Positions 13,757-26,380 of a stretch of DNA of 64,000 nt are shown here, piece after piece. How positions within the stretch are numbered: the first letter of the stretch is position 1; each line of letters begins with the position of its first letter. This DNA is from Sweltsa coloradensis (Eukaryota; Arthropoda; Insecta; Plecoptera; Chloroperlidae), in NCBI GenBank assembly GCA_024449915.1, contig JAMZAV010000784.1, forward strand, positions 372,001 to 436,000, given 5' to 3'. The notes beneath the pieces were generated by a model. That model was not told the DNA's origin, made no database searches, and saw nothing but the letters and a program-made list of their open reading frames with translations. The position numbers were made by a program, and so were the translations under genes.

Positions 13757-14496
13757 CCTTCTCTGATCCAACCTGCCCCCGTGCATTGATATGCGGTCGG
13801 CTGCGGTTTGCTTGTTCCTCCACACAAACCCCCATTAAGCAGAGTGAGGAATTAACCAATAAGTGATACTTTGTAAATGGTTGAATACGGTTGCAATGAA
13901 TGATGTTCAAGCACTGAGCGTGTATTCATGATATTTCGACATTTTAGTGGGAGTTTATGACATTAAGGAATGGATTGTGGTGTGGGTGTCTGTCGCTGAT
14001 TAGTGAGATCGGGACATCCATTCAGGTGTTGACGCAGAATGTAAATGTTTATAGTCTATGGACCACTTGAAGCTCTACATTGCCTTATGCATGGGCAGGC
14101 GTTTAGGAAGAGGGGGGTATTAGCCCCCACTTTCTACTTTGACCCTCCCACTTTTTCCTGTGACCCTCCCCCCTTCAGGATGTTAAATTATCCAGTCTTC
14201 CGTCTTATCACCACGGCTACAATGAAAAAAAACTATAGTTGCAACCTTAAGTGTGCTGACTTTGGCTAGGTGTGCAGAGAAGCATGTAGACGCAGAACAC
14301 GCCTATCAGCTCAATTACCTTCTGAAAGTTGCAAATGTTTTGGATGATGATGAGAGGTTACAGTGACCCAGAAAGTTAGTGCAATTTGCTGGATATGTGC
14401 ATTCAACATTGAAATAGAAGTTGTCCTAAACTCGCCCAGCAGTCGTATAAGTCAGATGGTTGAACCTGCAGAAGATTCATCAGTAGCGTATTCATG

Positions 14497-14806
14497 CAGT
14501 GGCGGTGTTACGGGGGGCCTGGGGGTGTGTTTGCCCCCCCCCCCCCCCCCCCCCCCCGCTGGCGTCAAATGCCTGCCGCACGCGTAATATTACTAAAAAT
14601 GATAAATCATCAAATCACAAATTTATTTTTGGTAATTTCTTAGGATAACGTCCAATGTTGGTAAAACGGTAATCCCTTGAGTTAGCCATTTTCAGTTAAA
14701 ACATGACTAAATAACTGCGATGTGGTATGGTCGAAAAAAAATTCGGGGCCTCCGGCGGCTGGGGCTTTCTTTGCCCCATCATTGTTTTCGGCTGACGCCG
14801 CCACTG
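14497..14806. mobile_element. hAT-like miniature element (non-autonomous)
   Basis: The ends are inverted: the left end starts CAGTGGCGGTGTTACGG and the right end, read on the other strand, starts CAGTGGCGGCGTCAGC. CAGTGGCGG is a terminus commonly seen in hAT-type elements. At about 310 bp it has no coding capacity. Inside the left end a run of 24 C (14534-14557) follows GTTTGCC, and the right end has a matching GGGGCAAAGAAAGCC stretch on the other strand, so the imperfect terminal repeats extend inward. I could not define a clean 8-bp target-site duplication. Confidence 0.6.
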
Positions 14807-17590
14807 CGTGTATTGCAGTTGCCTGCTCTCTATTTACTTAGTCGTCGCGTCTCGACGTGTTCTTGCTTGAAGACGTCGCGATGACTAATGTTTCGAGGAG
14901 TCAACTTTTTCCTCCCCGGCATCACGTCTTGCTCGTTACCGCGCGCGAGAGACGAGATGACTGTCTTTATTCCGACTAAGTGGAGGGGGCAGGGAGGGAG
15001 AGTGGCTGCATTATTCTAAGCCCCGAGAATTAGCAAGTTCGCTCTGTTTAGCGCGGACGTCCAATGAAGTTGTCTCAACTCGGGTGACGAGCGAGGAAGT
15101 TTCCGTCTTGGGCGGACTTAGATTAGAAAACTTGGCGGCCTACTCATCTCCCGCAAGTGTGGGGTTGTACTCAACGGCTTTATGAGGGGGCGAAATATCG
15201 ATACACCCTCTCCTAGACGCGGGGGTGATTTTCTTTTTCCTCATTAAAAATTCCATTTTTAGCTCCGCTCTGATATCGAATGGTCGACTGATTCTGTTGA
15301 CAAATTAACCTGGTCGTTTATTTAGGGGTCGACCTTCCACTGTGAAATTGCGCTTGAAACGCGCTGTCTGATAATTGCCTTGGCGCGTATTTACTTTATG
15401 CGCCATCCAATTCCGATCCGCCTCTTTATACAAACTAGCCAGTTCATTCCAATTATTTAAGCGCCAGTCTACAGGGTGTCCACAAACCCGTCTTCCTGAG
15501 TGAGAGGGTTCTATCAAGTTTATTATGAGATGTTTACTCGAAGTATTCTGGAGTTTGCTTTGCTCTGAATTCTCTTTCCGAGCCGGCTCATCTCTTGCGC
15601 ACGCGCATTCTGTCCCTACAAGGTTGCCATACCTCGCGCCGGTTATTTCAAGATGGACACACACCAGCGCAGGTGAAGAACGATTTAACTAAAGTTTTAT
15701 TGGGGCGTATTCAGTGTTCCTCGATGTAATGGCTAGATCACATTAATGTTCAAGGTTTTATTTTGTGATTTAGACATGAGGGTATAAGAAAATGCGTTTA
15801 CAAAGATGTCCAAGGACTACGAATTTTCATTTACTAGAAGCTCTGTCATTGGCCGTCATGCCGTGATTCGTATGAAAGCTTGATTCTTATTGGCTGGGTA
15901 TAAGGATTTAACAAATCGTGTTTAAAAGATTTAAAAAAAAATTAGTCGACTTTGTTAATCCTTAATCCCTATTCCTTAGCCACGTGTGTGAACTCTAGTA
16001 TGAGTTTTCTTTAGTTTATTCTTGTAACTTATACTTTAAACATATATGTAAACTAGCCTTAAGATGCAGCCACAGTTGCCATCCAAGAAATGCGTCTGGG
16101 AAAGTCCAGGAATTAAAATGTGTTGTGTCCCAAGCATCGGTATTCGAAAAATGTAAACATGTCCGGATGCGGCTAAGTCTGCTAGCGGACTACGGCCGGC
16201 CGGCTCAGCTCAGCACTCCTGACGAATAGAAATGCACGTACTTCGTGACTCGTGGGGTATACGTGCGTCTCCATTCGTCGAGGAACGCACCGAGCTGGCC
16301 GGCCGTAGTGCGCTTCCAGCTTTAGTGATGGAGGTGACCGTTTAGTATTTTATAGCGTTAGCCTACGTAATATACACGAAACAAGTAAATGGTAGTTGAA
16401 ACTAAATTGTTACAGTCATTTGTTCACTGCCCAAGTGCGATCGACCCCTCTGGTTAGGTGACCCTTACCCAGAGTGGACGACGCAGATAATGAGCCTGTG
16501 CCCCAACAGTAGCGGTCCTAGTATCTCGCACGTCGCATCAGTAGGACCAACCTTAGTTTAATATAATCCTTGTCGGTTATCGTTGCAGGAAGGGTCATCT
16601 CGCAGTCTATTACAACTTAAGATAAGGGTGGTAGCCACACCTACTTGAATCTAGTGCAAGTAATGTATGGACTTAGATGAAAGCCCTCACTCTATTCAGG
16701 AACTTTTCGTACCTTTAATGTTGAAAATAAATCATAGCAGTGCCTTGTGATAAGGTTTAGTTAAAAGCTGAATTTACACCAGTGCCAAGAAGGAAATGAA
16801 CAGTTGATAGCTAAGTACAGGTATACATTGCGGTTACATGCAGACGTGAACTGATGTGAAGGTTTAGGGTGGCAATACACTAATAGCAGTACTTCGGCAT
16901 GTCGTAAGTGCGTGTATTGCGATACGCCCGGCTATGAATTCTAGGAAGTGCCACTCACATTGAAAATCAAATCCGCTACGTATGAGTCTGTGTGTAGATA
17001 TTGATTTGTAACATTGGGATATCCATTAACGAGTTGGAATACAGTTCTGTTCGTTTTGCACACTGTTCCTCTGTTAGACAAATGCATTTTGCTCACAACC
17101 TCATGTTGTTCATTATCCGACATAAACAGTTGAACTGATTTTAATGTGGCACTTATAAACTATTAATCAATATCACCTAACGTTGTTTTGTCGCCGCAGC
17201 TCGTAGTGCACTATTATTATTATTTTGACTTATTTATTCCAAATATTCGGATTAGAAATTAAATTTTCAGTTGTATGACGCTCATCTATTATTTTTGGAA
17301 TGTGCCCCGAGTGTTACAAGCTACAGCCGTGCATGGTGTACACACACACACACACACGCAACGGTTACCCTACCTCGGTATAACATGCAGTCAATCTTGT
17401 GTCGGTGTCTCGTTTGACAATCTGGTCACACGTTTCCGACCCTCAATATTCACGTTCAAGCCACCTATTTATTATTAACGCCAACATAAATTACCAACCA
17501 AAATTGTTGTGTCTTAATACATTGTTGTTGTAGTATTAGCCTAGTATTTCAAATATTTACGTCACTGTAGTTCATTATTGTGTCTTCATC
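14807..17590. other. Non-coding DNA with a fold-back element
   Basis: Apart from the fold-back at 16184-16314 and a short CA repeat at about 17340-17357, nothing coding is recognised. The reading frame of about 119 codons at 15305-15664 (minus) shows no recognisable domain and has the composition of chance sequence. Confidence 0.45.
16184..16314. repeat. 131-bp GC-rich fold-back (imperfect palindrome)
   Basis: The left end reads AGCGGACTACGGCCGGCC and the reverse complement of the right end reads AGCGCACTACGGCCGGCC. Pairing continues inward with gaps: a GACGAAT segment near 16220 pairs with ATTCGTC near 16273, and TGCACGTA pairs with TACGTGCG. Almost the whole segment can fold into one long stem. 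It is likely a miniature fold-back or MITE-like element; a structured RNA hairpin is an alternative. No target duplication was evident. Confidence 0.65.
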
Positions 17591-17717
17591 TATGTAATTA
17601 GATTTTTTAAATATTTATTACAATTCAAAAACAACAAAATCCATCCCGATCGGGGTTCGAACCCGAGTCTCCCACATTCCAGGCGGGCGCCTTAGCCAAC
17701 TAGACCATGCCGAGACG
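17590..17717 (-). mobile_element. tRNA-derived SINE (family S1)
   Basis: On the minus strand the head carries an A box (TGGTCTAGTTGG), an anticodon-arm-like stem CCCGC/GTGGG around loop CTGGAAT, and a B box (GGTTCGAACCC) with a good T arm. The acceptor ends do not pair well (only about three of seven positions), so it is not a functional tRNA. After the head comes an AT-rich tail. A second, truncated copy at about 34838-34900 shares the head end and the start of the tail, which supports a dispersed SINE rather than a single tRNA pseudogene. Confidence 0.7.
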
Positions 17718-19455
17718 GTAACTATTTAACTTAGAACTAAATAGAAGGAACAATAAAGCATCGAAAAACTGTTGCTGTTGAACTGACCAAACAAACATAT
17801 TATGTCATTACCTTACGCAGGTATGAGCGAGGGTATATTTTTCTCGATTTGGATTTTTAGTTGTCCTATTTTGTTAATCAAATTTTTAACTGAAAAGGAT
17901 AGACGTTAAACAAATAAATAAAATACATTTTAACTTCAAATTAGGACCTTGTCACGGAACCGATCACATTTTGCCTCCGTCTAAACCCAAAACATACCCC
18001 TAACTAATTATATGCACATTAAAGTATATTCAACGTGTATATATAACTTTATATATATTCCAATTAAAATTCCCCAGCATTACATTTACGACAAGGACTT
18101 AGATTATTCCATAATTAAATGTTGACCCTCTAAGCTTAAGCTATATTTACCGTATGTTTGCAACGGTGCTCCTGCTATATATACGAAGTATCGTATCCAA
18201 TCTTGGTCGGGATGTAAGCTGCGCAACCGCGCGTGGAAAAGTCGCCCCCTCGAGGCTGACCTTGATGACGAGTTACCGGCGAGATGAGGGGTGTAAGTCA
18301 AGAGGCGAGTAAACAGGTGAGCCGTCGAGGAGCGGCAGATTCTGCTGAGGGTGGGGAATCCCGAGGTCGAGTGTTGCCAAGTCTATTACGAGAAGATAGA
18401 CTGCCCTCAAGAGGAAGAACTACAGAAATGTTGTACTTACGAACGCGACACAACTTCGAACATAATTCCTAAGTCCCACGAAATTTCGATATAATTTTTT
18501 CCTGCATGAATAAAAACGTTCGAATATATAAATAGAGATACGTGTTTTTAACATTTTAATTTCGTATAAAATATATAGCATTTACTTTTAAAAAAAAAAT
18601 AGGATTTATAGCATTCTTTAACCAAATCCCTACATGTGGGAATTTTCTTCCACAAGGAACATTTCAATTCAATATAGCCAAATAAACATGTTAGAATATA
18701 ATGCTAAACTATTTCTCAATCAATAAAAAAATCATTACTTTTAGTAAAGTTCGTAGCCTATTGTGTAGCGTTTTACTAAATATGTTCGCCGATTTAGCAT
18801 CAAAAACCTAAAACGCAAGAAAAACGTAACTCTAATAAAAGCAATACGGATTTAACTAATACAATACTTCATTGAAATTAAATAGTTGGCCTACTGTGTT
18901 TAAAAATCTTACTGGTCATAATATTCCATTCTTTCTTAGTACAGACTAAGTTATATAATTCTAAGAAAACCGCCACACTTTCGATTAACGCATAGTGTTC
19001 GTCAGATGTTAATATAATCAGGTAATTCATATTGATATTTATATCGGCATATCTTAAACTGATTGCAGACAATAAAATATCGAATATAAAATTAATTACT
19101 CCAATATTACGATTTTGTTAGTGCTGGCAATAGTTTTAACAAAACCACATCTGCAATCAGTTTACCGCTATATTGCAGCGTTCTCGAGATATCAGTAAAG
19201 CGCATGGTTTTCATATCGGAGGTGGTCTATCTCCTTGGATTACTCTGTGAAGGTGCTACACTAGCTAGTACTGGCCGCGCAACACAGCTAGCTCACTTAA
19301 TTACAACCACAAGGCTGACGTGTGGAATGAACATTTTGATTGAAATCGTCTGTTTAAAGACTTTCTCGTCGGGAATTACGTCGGGAAGTTGGTATTGCTG
19401 TTGTTTGTTGTCATGTCTTGCCTCTTTGAAAGTAAAAGACGAATCTCAGATCCAT
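17718..19455. other. Non-coding DNA
   Basis: AT-rich. A more GC-rich patch around 18200-18430 has no recognisable product on either strand. No RNA gene was seen. Confidence 0.45.
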
Positions 19456-20245
19456 ACTAAATAAATACATTTGTATTTAGATTCTACCCAAGCAGTAGAG
19501 ATGTGCAAAAATGGTGAGAACGAAATTCGCGATTTTTTAAAATTGTAATAATCCCTTCAAATTCAGTTTGCACATGAATCATCTGATTTGTGATTGAATG
19601 GTTCCAATTTCCAAATCGCTAATTTTTGCGATATTTTTGTTGATACCGCGAACTAGTGGCGAAATTAGCAATGTCTTTAAAACGCGAATTAGGTCACGAA
19701 AATTAAAAAAAGTTTTGGTGGAGGTGCCGGGTACGTAGTCGATTAAATTAATCCTGCTGGTACATTGGTGGAGCGGGCGGGTCATACAACGCGATTGTGA
19801 GATCGTAATAATCGTTTGTACGCGAGTAAGCTCAAAATACTTCATATGAAAATATCGACATTACACTAAAATGCATAATTTTTGTAATTTTGGTGGAGGT
19901 GCCGGGTAGTCGAAATTAATCCTGGTAAAAACGTCAGAAACTTTAAAAACTGAAGGCTGAAATTGAGCTTAAAATTCAAACTGATTCTCACCCTCATGTG
20001 CCTGTTTTTCTTTGAAATTAGTCATACATGATCCTGGAAATTGTAACACTGCTAATTTTAAAACTAGGTGTCGTTTTTTTGTGCATTATCAATTTTTTTT
20101 TGCTAAATATCGAAAAATCCGAATTTTCAATCCTAAAAAAAAAAACTTTTGCACATCTCTACTAATCAGTCACACACAACTAGTTTTCAGTGGAGGACAT
20201 TAAATTTACAGCCGACCAAGCCAACGTCTCCGACGAAACTTCGTA
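19456..20245 (-). repeat. Dispersed repeat family R4, copy interrupted by a hAT-like element
   Basis: The flanks 19456-19495 and 20162-20245 are two halves of one repeat. Put together they match the minus-strand version of copies at 38548-38660 and 62778-62885: the order is TATTTAGATTCTACCCA, then CAGTCACA, then TTTTCAGTGG, then TTAAATTTA, then GCCGACCAAGCCAACG. The 666-bp hAT-like element sits between the CTACCCA and CAGTCACA blocks. Confidence 0.75.
19496..20161. mobile_element. Non-autonomous hAT-like element with 15-bp TIRs
   Basis: Perfect terminal inverted repeats: TAGAGATGTGCAAAA at 19496-19510 and its reverse complement at 20147-20161. The TAGAGATG start is typical of hAT termini. 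The 8-base flanks CCAAGCAG (left) and CTAATCAG (right) match at 6 of 8 positions and fit an aged 8-bp target-site duplication. At 666 bp it encodes no transposase that I can recognise. The interior contains two copies of TGGTGGAGGTGCCGG (19716 and 19891), each followed by ATTAATCCTG, and the same string occurs elsewhere in the window. Confidence 0.8.
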
Positions 20246-23200
20246 TATACTTTGACGAAATCTCATCCACACATTGAATTCCCTTAGGTTGAACATTTCA
20301 TCAACTCTTTTCTTGTACAAAACAGGAACAGGGTATCCTAGCTCCAATGAAAGAATGCTGATGCTTTTGTGGTGGGGGTAGTATGAATGCGTGGTAAATG
20401 GAATGTCACCTTATGTGTATGAAAGAGCAATATATTTTACCAACACAAGCAAAAATGATCTGTGCTAGATCACAGAGTTCCTCCGTGTGCTAGATCCACG
20501 CTGAGTAGCGTGAATCAAGTTGACACAGTTGTTATGTTGGGAAAACAATTCCGAGCTATCTGCATTCTTTCGTTGACAAAGACAAATAACTAGACCGGCT
20601 ATACGATGAAATTATTTAATGTTTTTATTTTTACCTTCAGAGTTCAGACTGTTGATCTACGTTAATTGCTTAAATGAACGTGAATAGATCAAACACAGCC
20701 AAATGTGCAATATACTAGGGAAACGCCAAAGTCGTTGTTAGACGAGTGAGAGAGCCATGTGTTGAGTACCGGGAACATTTGCATTTAAGTTAGATAATTA
20801 TATTGTGGTATAAATAATAGTTTTTAAGTTTAGTTGTATAAGAACACGTCAAACTGTAAGGCCATAATGCGCCACTCTAGCCTATGATAGGCTAGGGAGG
20901 CCTATAGGTAGTGGAAGTTAAGTAATGTTAGAAAGTACTCAACACTTGGCCACTCACTCGTAAATAGCTAACAACACAATAACAGCGTTTTAGAGAGCTC
21001 GCCTCTAGTTTCGAGGAGTTATCTACTCCTCTACTTACCAGGCGTTTGTGAAATAGAGTTCGTTTCGGGGGGGAGCACATGCATTTGGCCTAAATGTCCC
21101 TACAGGCCTACCGAAGCGTACGCCTATATCTTGATGCTAGCGCCTTTGACATTTAAGAAAGCAAAATCAAAACCTGTGTTGATAACCACCGTCTTGGTGA
21201 TTTTTATCCGCCACCGAAATCATTGTTTATTAATTAATATAACCATGGCTGTGGCCTTCTAAACTTATGGTAAATGTAAACATTTCAATCTAGATTTAAA
21301 TTTTATAATTTTATTTCTTGTAGCTTAAATCGTAATGGATATTGCTCATTTTGTTAGCGGGTTTTCATTACCTGGTCACGAATGTGTGTTTAAATTTTAG
21401 CTCAATCTATTGGCCTTTCGGCCGTAGAGCACGGACAGGACAAACATACAATACTGGACATGCTCACGGCCAGGCCCGATCGAGTATAGCGTTAGGAAAG
21501 ACTACGTTCGCTGCCGGCTCACTCGTCTAAATACTTTTATCAAACCGTTGTTTTGTCTCAATAAAGAAAATGTTCAACGGGCGATTCGTAATGAAAACCT
21601 GTAGTCGGCCTGGTAACTATTATTATTTGGAATGCAATGTAGGTAGTCAAGAGTGTCTATACCTAAACAATTATAAGTAACGTCGCCTTTAATAAATCAG
21701 CCCCCTCAGTATAGTGGCACTAGAATAGCTTCCTCTGGATCGATATAGACGAACCTCCGGTAGTAGATGGATGCGCGGTTGAAGACTATTCCCTATAGTG
21801 TCTACAATCACTTGCTGGGACGTCAAGTGCTCGTTCACTGCTACATTTCATGACCTTTAGACACTCTGGGCGTCTCTGAAATGTGTTTTAGTCTGCTAGC
21901 AACTCACCGACTTAACTACTTGATGCCTGCAGAAACCATGCTTGAGATCTCTAAACGTGAGGTTAACATTAAAATAGTATTTACGACAAAAAAATTGCTT
22001 TCCCACTATTTCATTCCTGCTTGTTATTTATGATGGGCGTAGTGTGAATTATTTACTAACGATTAATAACATTAATATACATATTTGAATGAAACACGCT
22101 TACCTTTATGTCCTCTACCTCCGCCATCTTGGCTAACAGGCGAAGTTGGCTTTTCGGCAACTTCATTCAACCACACCAACTACGTGAAGTTGACACGACA
22201 TTTGGGCCATGATTGTGATATCGATAACATGTTTGATGATATCAACAACATGTTTACGATACCATCACGTTGAGATGTTTGTCATGGTGATATCACACAC
22301 CATGAGAATTAATTCTTCTTTTTTTGAGAGATTGGTTGAATGTTTGTATCAACTAAATCTTCAGATTTTACGTTTTTTTCACTGTTAAAATTACTGTCTT
22401 GGTTATATCTTAACTTCATTAATGCATAATTCGGATCTGTTAAATATATTAAACTTAAGTGACAACATGAAGTGATTATAATGAGATGACCCACACTATA
22501 GTTGTGGCTAAGCCGATGCTTCTCTCCTGCACACCGGACACTGCACGATCTATGCGGAGCCATGTCCGGCGGTCGGTCGGGCCTAAGTGCAGACGGACAC
22601 ACGTCCACATAACTGGATTAGCATGAGCATATTTCAGCGCGGCGACATCACTTGGACGGCGATAATAGTATTAGCGCGCAAATTGCTTTAGCGCTTAATT
22701 ACCGACTAGACGATGGGCCTTCAGTGGCGGGCGACCGCGTAGCGCGGGCGGTAATAGCACAGTTTACCCCCACCGAGCGAACACTTTCAGAGGCTCTATA
22801 CCCATGGTCAAGAGAAGTTTTGAAATACATTGGAGACAGAAGAGGATTTAACAAATGAGTAGCAAAGAAAAGTGTTTACATAAAAGGCGAAATTTTGAGT
22901 TTTTTACAAAATGTATACTTTATATGTTCTAACACCACTGTGGCCTGCGCCATTAAATGTGCGCGCCGCCGAGTCGAGTTTATTCTGTAACGGCAGACCC
23001 CTGCCTTCATTAAAAAAAAATAGAAAAATCACTTAACTACTATAACTAATTTCCTGTGATTTTAATATTGGCGAGGGTCTACTGCTCAAACCCAAATTCC
23101 TAGTCAGCCCCAAACCCTGTCTTATTGTTGCTAATGACCTCGCCACCCCGCACCTTAATTTTTCTGTGCCTATCGCAAGACGCGCGTTGACGTTAATTAA

Positions 23201-25023
23201 CTACATTTAAGTCAACTTGGACTCGTCCGTTTTAGCCAGGGTTTTAGTGGTGTTGGTAGATCTACAGTCTTTGATTGCAGAACATCAAAGTGAGCTGTCC
23301 CGCCTTGGTTTTAAGAATGGTGGTATAACGCCTACTAACTGGACCTGCATGATCTTACCTTGAGTAGACCTACCACGTGCCTCACCAGCAAACCAACATG
23401 GATGTCAGTCTCAGGCGCTAAACGCCAGCCTCGCTCTAGAGAGGGGAAATCAATGTGGCTGTGACGTCGTCGAGGGATCTAGAGGGTGGCACAAGAGGAG
23501 CACAACGCTGTGCTGGTAACAGGGGAGACTTGCAAAGATCCAGTGATGTGATGACGTCACTTCAACCGGAATTAATTACTGACTTCGAAAAGTGTCGAGT
23601 GTAATTTTCAAAACTTTTTTGCCTCCAACCCGGCACCCTTACCATGCGTCTACGTTTGTTAAGGTTGTCTCAAACCCGGCCCTTTAACTTCGAGCTAACA
23701 ATGTAGCTCTCGAACCACTTGAACTCGGGACTCCTTCAACCCTTCCCGAACTCGAAATATCGACCGTGGTAAACATTTACTTAGTGCACAGTATTTATCC
23801 TTGGGCAACTCCGCGAGTGTCGGCTGAAATCCTCGACTCGTTGCGTTTTATATAAGTTAGTCTTCTCTACAATCCTCGTCATTTACTGGGGTGAAGTTGA
23901 TAAACCCGGTCTCGTCGGTTGAATGGTAGCATTGAGAACTCTATCTTGGTTATTAGCGGGACCAACAATTTTAGCTATTCATTAGTTTCTGCGACATTTC
24001 TCATAGAGTCTGCAGCGCGCTCTTCACAAAAAAGCAATTTAAATTCTTTGTCTCGCTGTTTCTTGCGGCGAATACAACTGGTGGCTTGCAATGTATCTCG
24101 CTGAATGAATGCTTCATTTAGCATGTTTACTCGGGATAATGGAGCTAAAAGCGCTGAGTCAATACTTTTCTTTACCATGAGTATACTCTGAACATTAAGT
24201 AGACGAGAACTGAACAGATTTTATTCATCTAAATTAAGCCTTTTTCAGAATATAACATTGATTACAGACATTTGAGAATTTTATCCACATTCCTTAGAGG
24301 TTGGTAACCTTAAATAAACATCTGCACATAATATATTTTATATATAGACCTTTAGAGGTCGGAACATTGAACAGCTTTGAGGGGGTCGTTAGTAGTGAAC
24401 ATGTTGGTTGGGGGTACACAACGCAGATGTCTAGACTGTAAAGGGTTAAAACAGCTATAGCAGTCAATAAACTTTTGTAGGTTGGTACTTTGAAACATTA
24501 ATTGCACGATCTATACATCTTTGTCAATTGTTCCCCAGTCATGGGTTTGTATCGGAGTTTAATAGTCGAGTCCGTTTTTTATCTCATCTAATACTTATGT
24601 AGGTACCGATAGAATACTTCAGGACTTGTTTACTTATTCTAAACCTAGTCCATAAAACACTTAGAAAATATCTTCTTCTTTAAAGAGTCTGCTCTCTTTC
24701 ATCATAATGTACGTAAAGCGAGGAGGTGGGATGTAGCAAATGTAGAGGGATCACATGTACATGTAGGATGGTGTCATTCTATTGACGTAATACTCTCACA
24801 GTTTTAATGTTCACTTGCCTGAAGTGGTCTTAACTCTTGCTGCCTTATTTTGTATGTAACGGAAGTTCTTGAATAAATCATTCTTTTAAGCGAAATTTTA
24901 TACTTTGGTCAATATAAGAATCATCAATTAGAGTACAAGCTTTCTACCGCCAGAGAATCACAGGTTGGCGGTACTGTAAGCTTGTGCAGTGTAATTGATG
25001 TTTTTCTTATATTGGTCGTACTG
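20246..25023. other. Non-coding DNA downstream of the receptor gene
   Basis: No second gene is recognised. The part nearest 25023 should contain the receptor's 3' untranslated region: minus-strand polyadenylation-like strings occur at 24803-24808 (ATTAAA) and 24220-24225 (AATAAA), but neither can be confirmed. A short pair of near-identical strings (GATATCGATAACATGTTT and GATATCAACAACATGTTT) lies at about 22217-22256. Confidence 0.5.
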
Positions 25024-26380
25024 CTATCTGGACGGTCTCCATGCCTGGTTTCTGTACTTGCATGTGAGCACCTTCTTGAAGGCTTGTCTAAACACTTTGT
25101 TAAATATCGTGTAGAATATTGGGTTGACCATGGAACTGGCATATCCAAGCCAGGTAACAAAATCAAACACTCCCTGGTCGATGTTGCGCTCGCACTCTGC
25201 GCACACGCTCGGCAACAGGTTGAGGACGAAGAACGGCGCCCAGAGGATGACGAACGTGAAGAAGACGACCCCGAGCACCTTGGTCGCCTTCTGCTCGAGT
25301 CGGATGATGCGGCCGTGACGCGAGCTGGTCCTGGAGATCACGCTGGAGGTGCGAGAGTGGTGGCTCCTGATGGTGCCTTGCTGCCGGTTGAGCGCCCGTC
25401 CGCTGCCGTAGCGCAGCAGGTTGGGCGTGGACGCGTTCTCCGGCGTCTTGATCGGGCCCGGTTGGAGGCTACCGTTGTTCCTGACGGTGGCGGCGCGGCG
25501 CAGGACGGTGCTGAAGCTCGACCCGCGGCGACGGAGGTGGCGAGGTTTGGCCGGCTCCCAGGTGACGATCATGTTGGACGCCTCGCCGCTAGAGGCCGCA
25601 CCACCGGCCGTCCGCAGGATGCGCTTCGGACTGGGCACGATCACCAGCGTGTTCAGCCGAGCCTTGGTGTTGGTCTCGCCGAAGTACGGACAGGTGCACG
25701 GCGGGGGGAGCGGGATGGACGAGCTCTCGCCCTCGCAGTCCTTGCGGTGCATCTTGGTGAGGGGACGACACGGGTTCGGGAGTGCCACCTCGATGCGGCG
25801 GTTGTTCCCGTCCTTCATGCACACCTTATAGTGGTCGGTGTCCGGGAGGATCTCGTTCTCCTTCTCACATACGTGGTGGTTCTTCAGCGGTGTGCCGTAT
25901 GGCTTCTCTTGGGTCTCCGTCTCCGTATCGTTGTGTTTCGCTTCTTCCAACACCTGGCACGTGTGAAGAAACTCCGTCCCGGTGTCCATGTTGGGACCTG
26001 GCTCAGCTTGATGTTCCGCGGGTGTTCCGCAGGTCCCTTGCTTGGCCCTCTTCTCTTCAGCGTCCTCCTCCACGATATTGCTGCACCGCTTGTCGCTCTT
26101 CTCCGCCGCGTTCTTCTCGTCGTCCTCTTCATCACTCATCGTGTTGTATCCCCTCGTGACCGGCTCCCCGCCCTCGTCGGACTCCGAGTCCTCCGAGTCG
26201 CTCTCCCGGGGTCGGCTGCTTCGCTCGCCCAGGCTGCCGCTGCGTCGCAACAGGTGGCGCTCGCGCGGCTCGTGGATCGTGTGTGCTCGGCGACGGTGGC
26301 AGCTGTGCGCGGGGTAGGGCGACGACGAGCACTCCGACAGGAGGACGGACGAGTGCGACTCCGTCAGACTCTCGGAGGTG
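25024..26380 (-). CDS. 5-HT2: 5-HT2 receptor, last exon (ICL3, TM6, TM7, C-tail)
   Basis: The exon starts after a pyrimidine-rich acceptor ending CCCCCAG at 26381; its first base completes a serine codon (AG from the previous exon plus C). It then reads 451 codons to a stop ending at 25024. About 363 residues are ICL3: serine- and glutamate-rich blocks (SDSEDSESDEGGE, MSDEEDDEKNAAEK) followed by a basic stretch RHLRRRGSSFS that looks like a kinase target, then a TSSVISRTSSRHGR segment before TM6. TM6 has FVILWAPFF, keeping the conserved tryptophan and proline. ECL3 is PSVCAECERN. TM7 is WLGYASSMVNPIFYTIF, with the NPxxY motif. Helix 8 is KVFRQAFKKVL, and the tail is very short. The exon is much more GC-rich than the surrounding intron, and its antisense strand is accidentally open for a long stretch. 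Confidence 0.93.

Noticed and set aside
13614..13910. Frame with a long arginine-glutamate repeat
   Set aside because: It is the translation of the (TC)30 microsatellite; nothing else supports a gene.
15305..15664. Reading frame of 119 codons on the minus strand
   Set aside because: No domain, splice context or codon bias; within the length expected by chance.
17641..17717. Functional tRNA gene
   Set aside because: The acceptor stem mismatches at most positions, and a truncated copy with the same tail exists at 34838, so a SINE head is the better reading.
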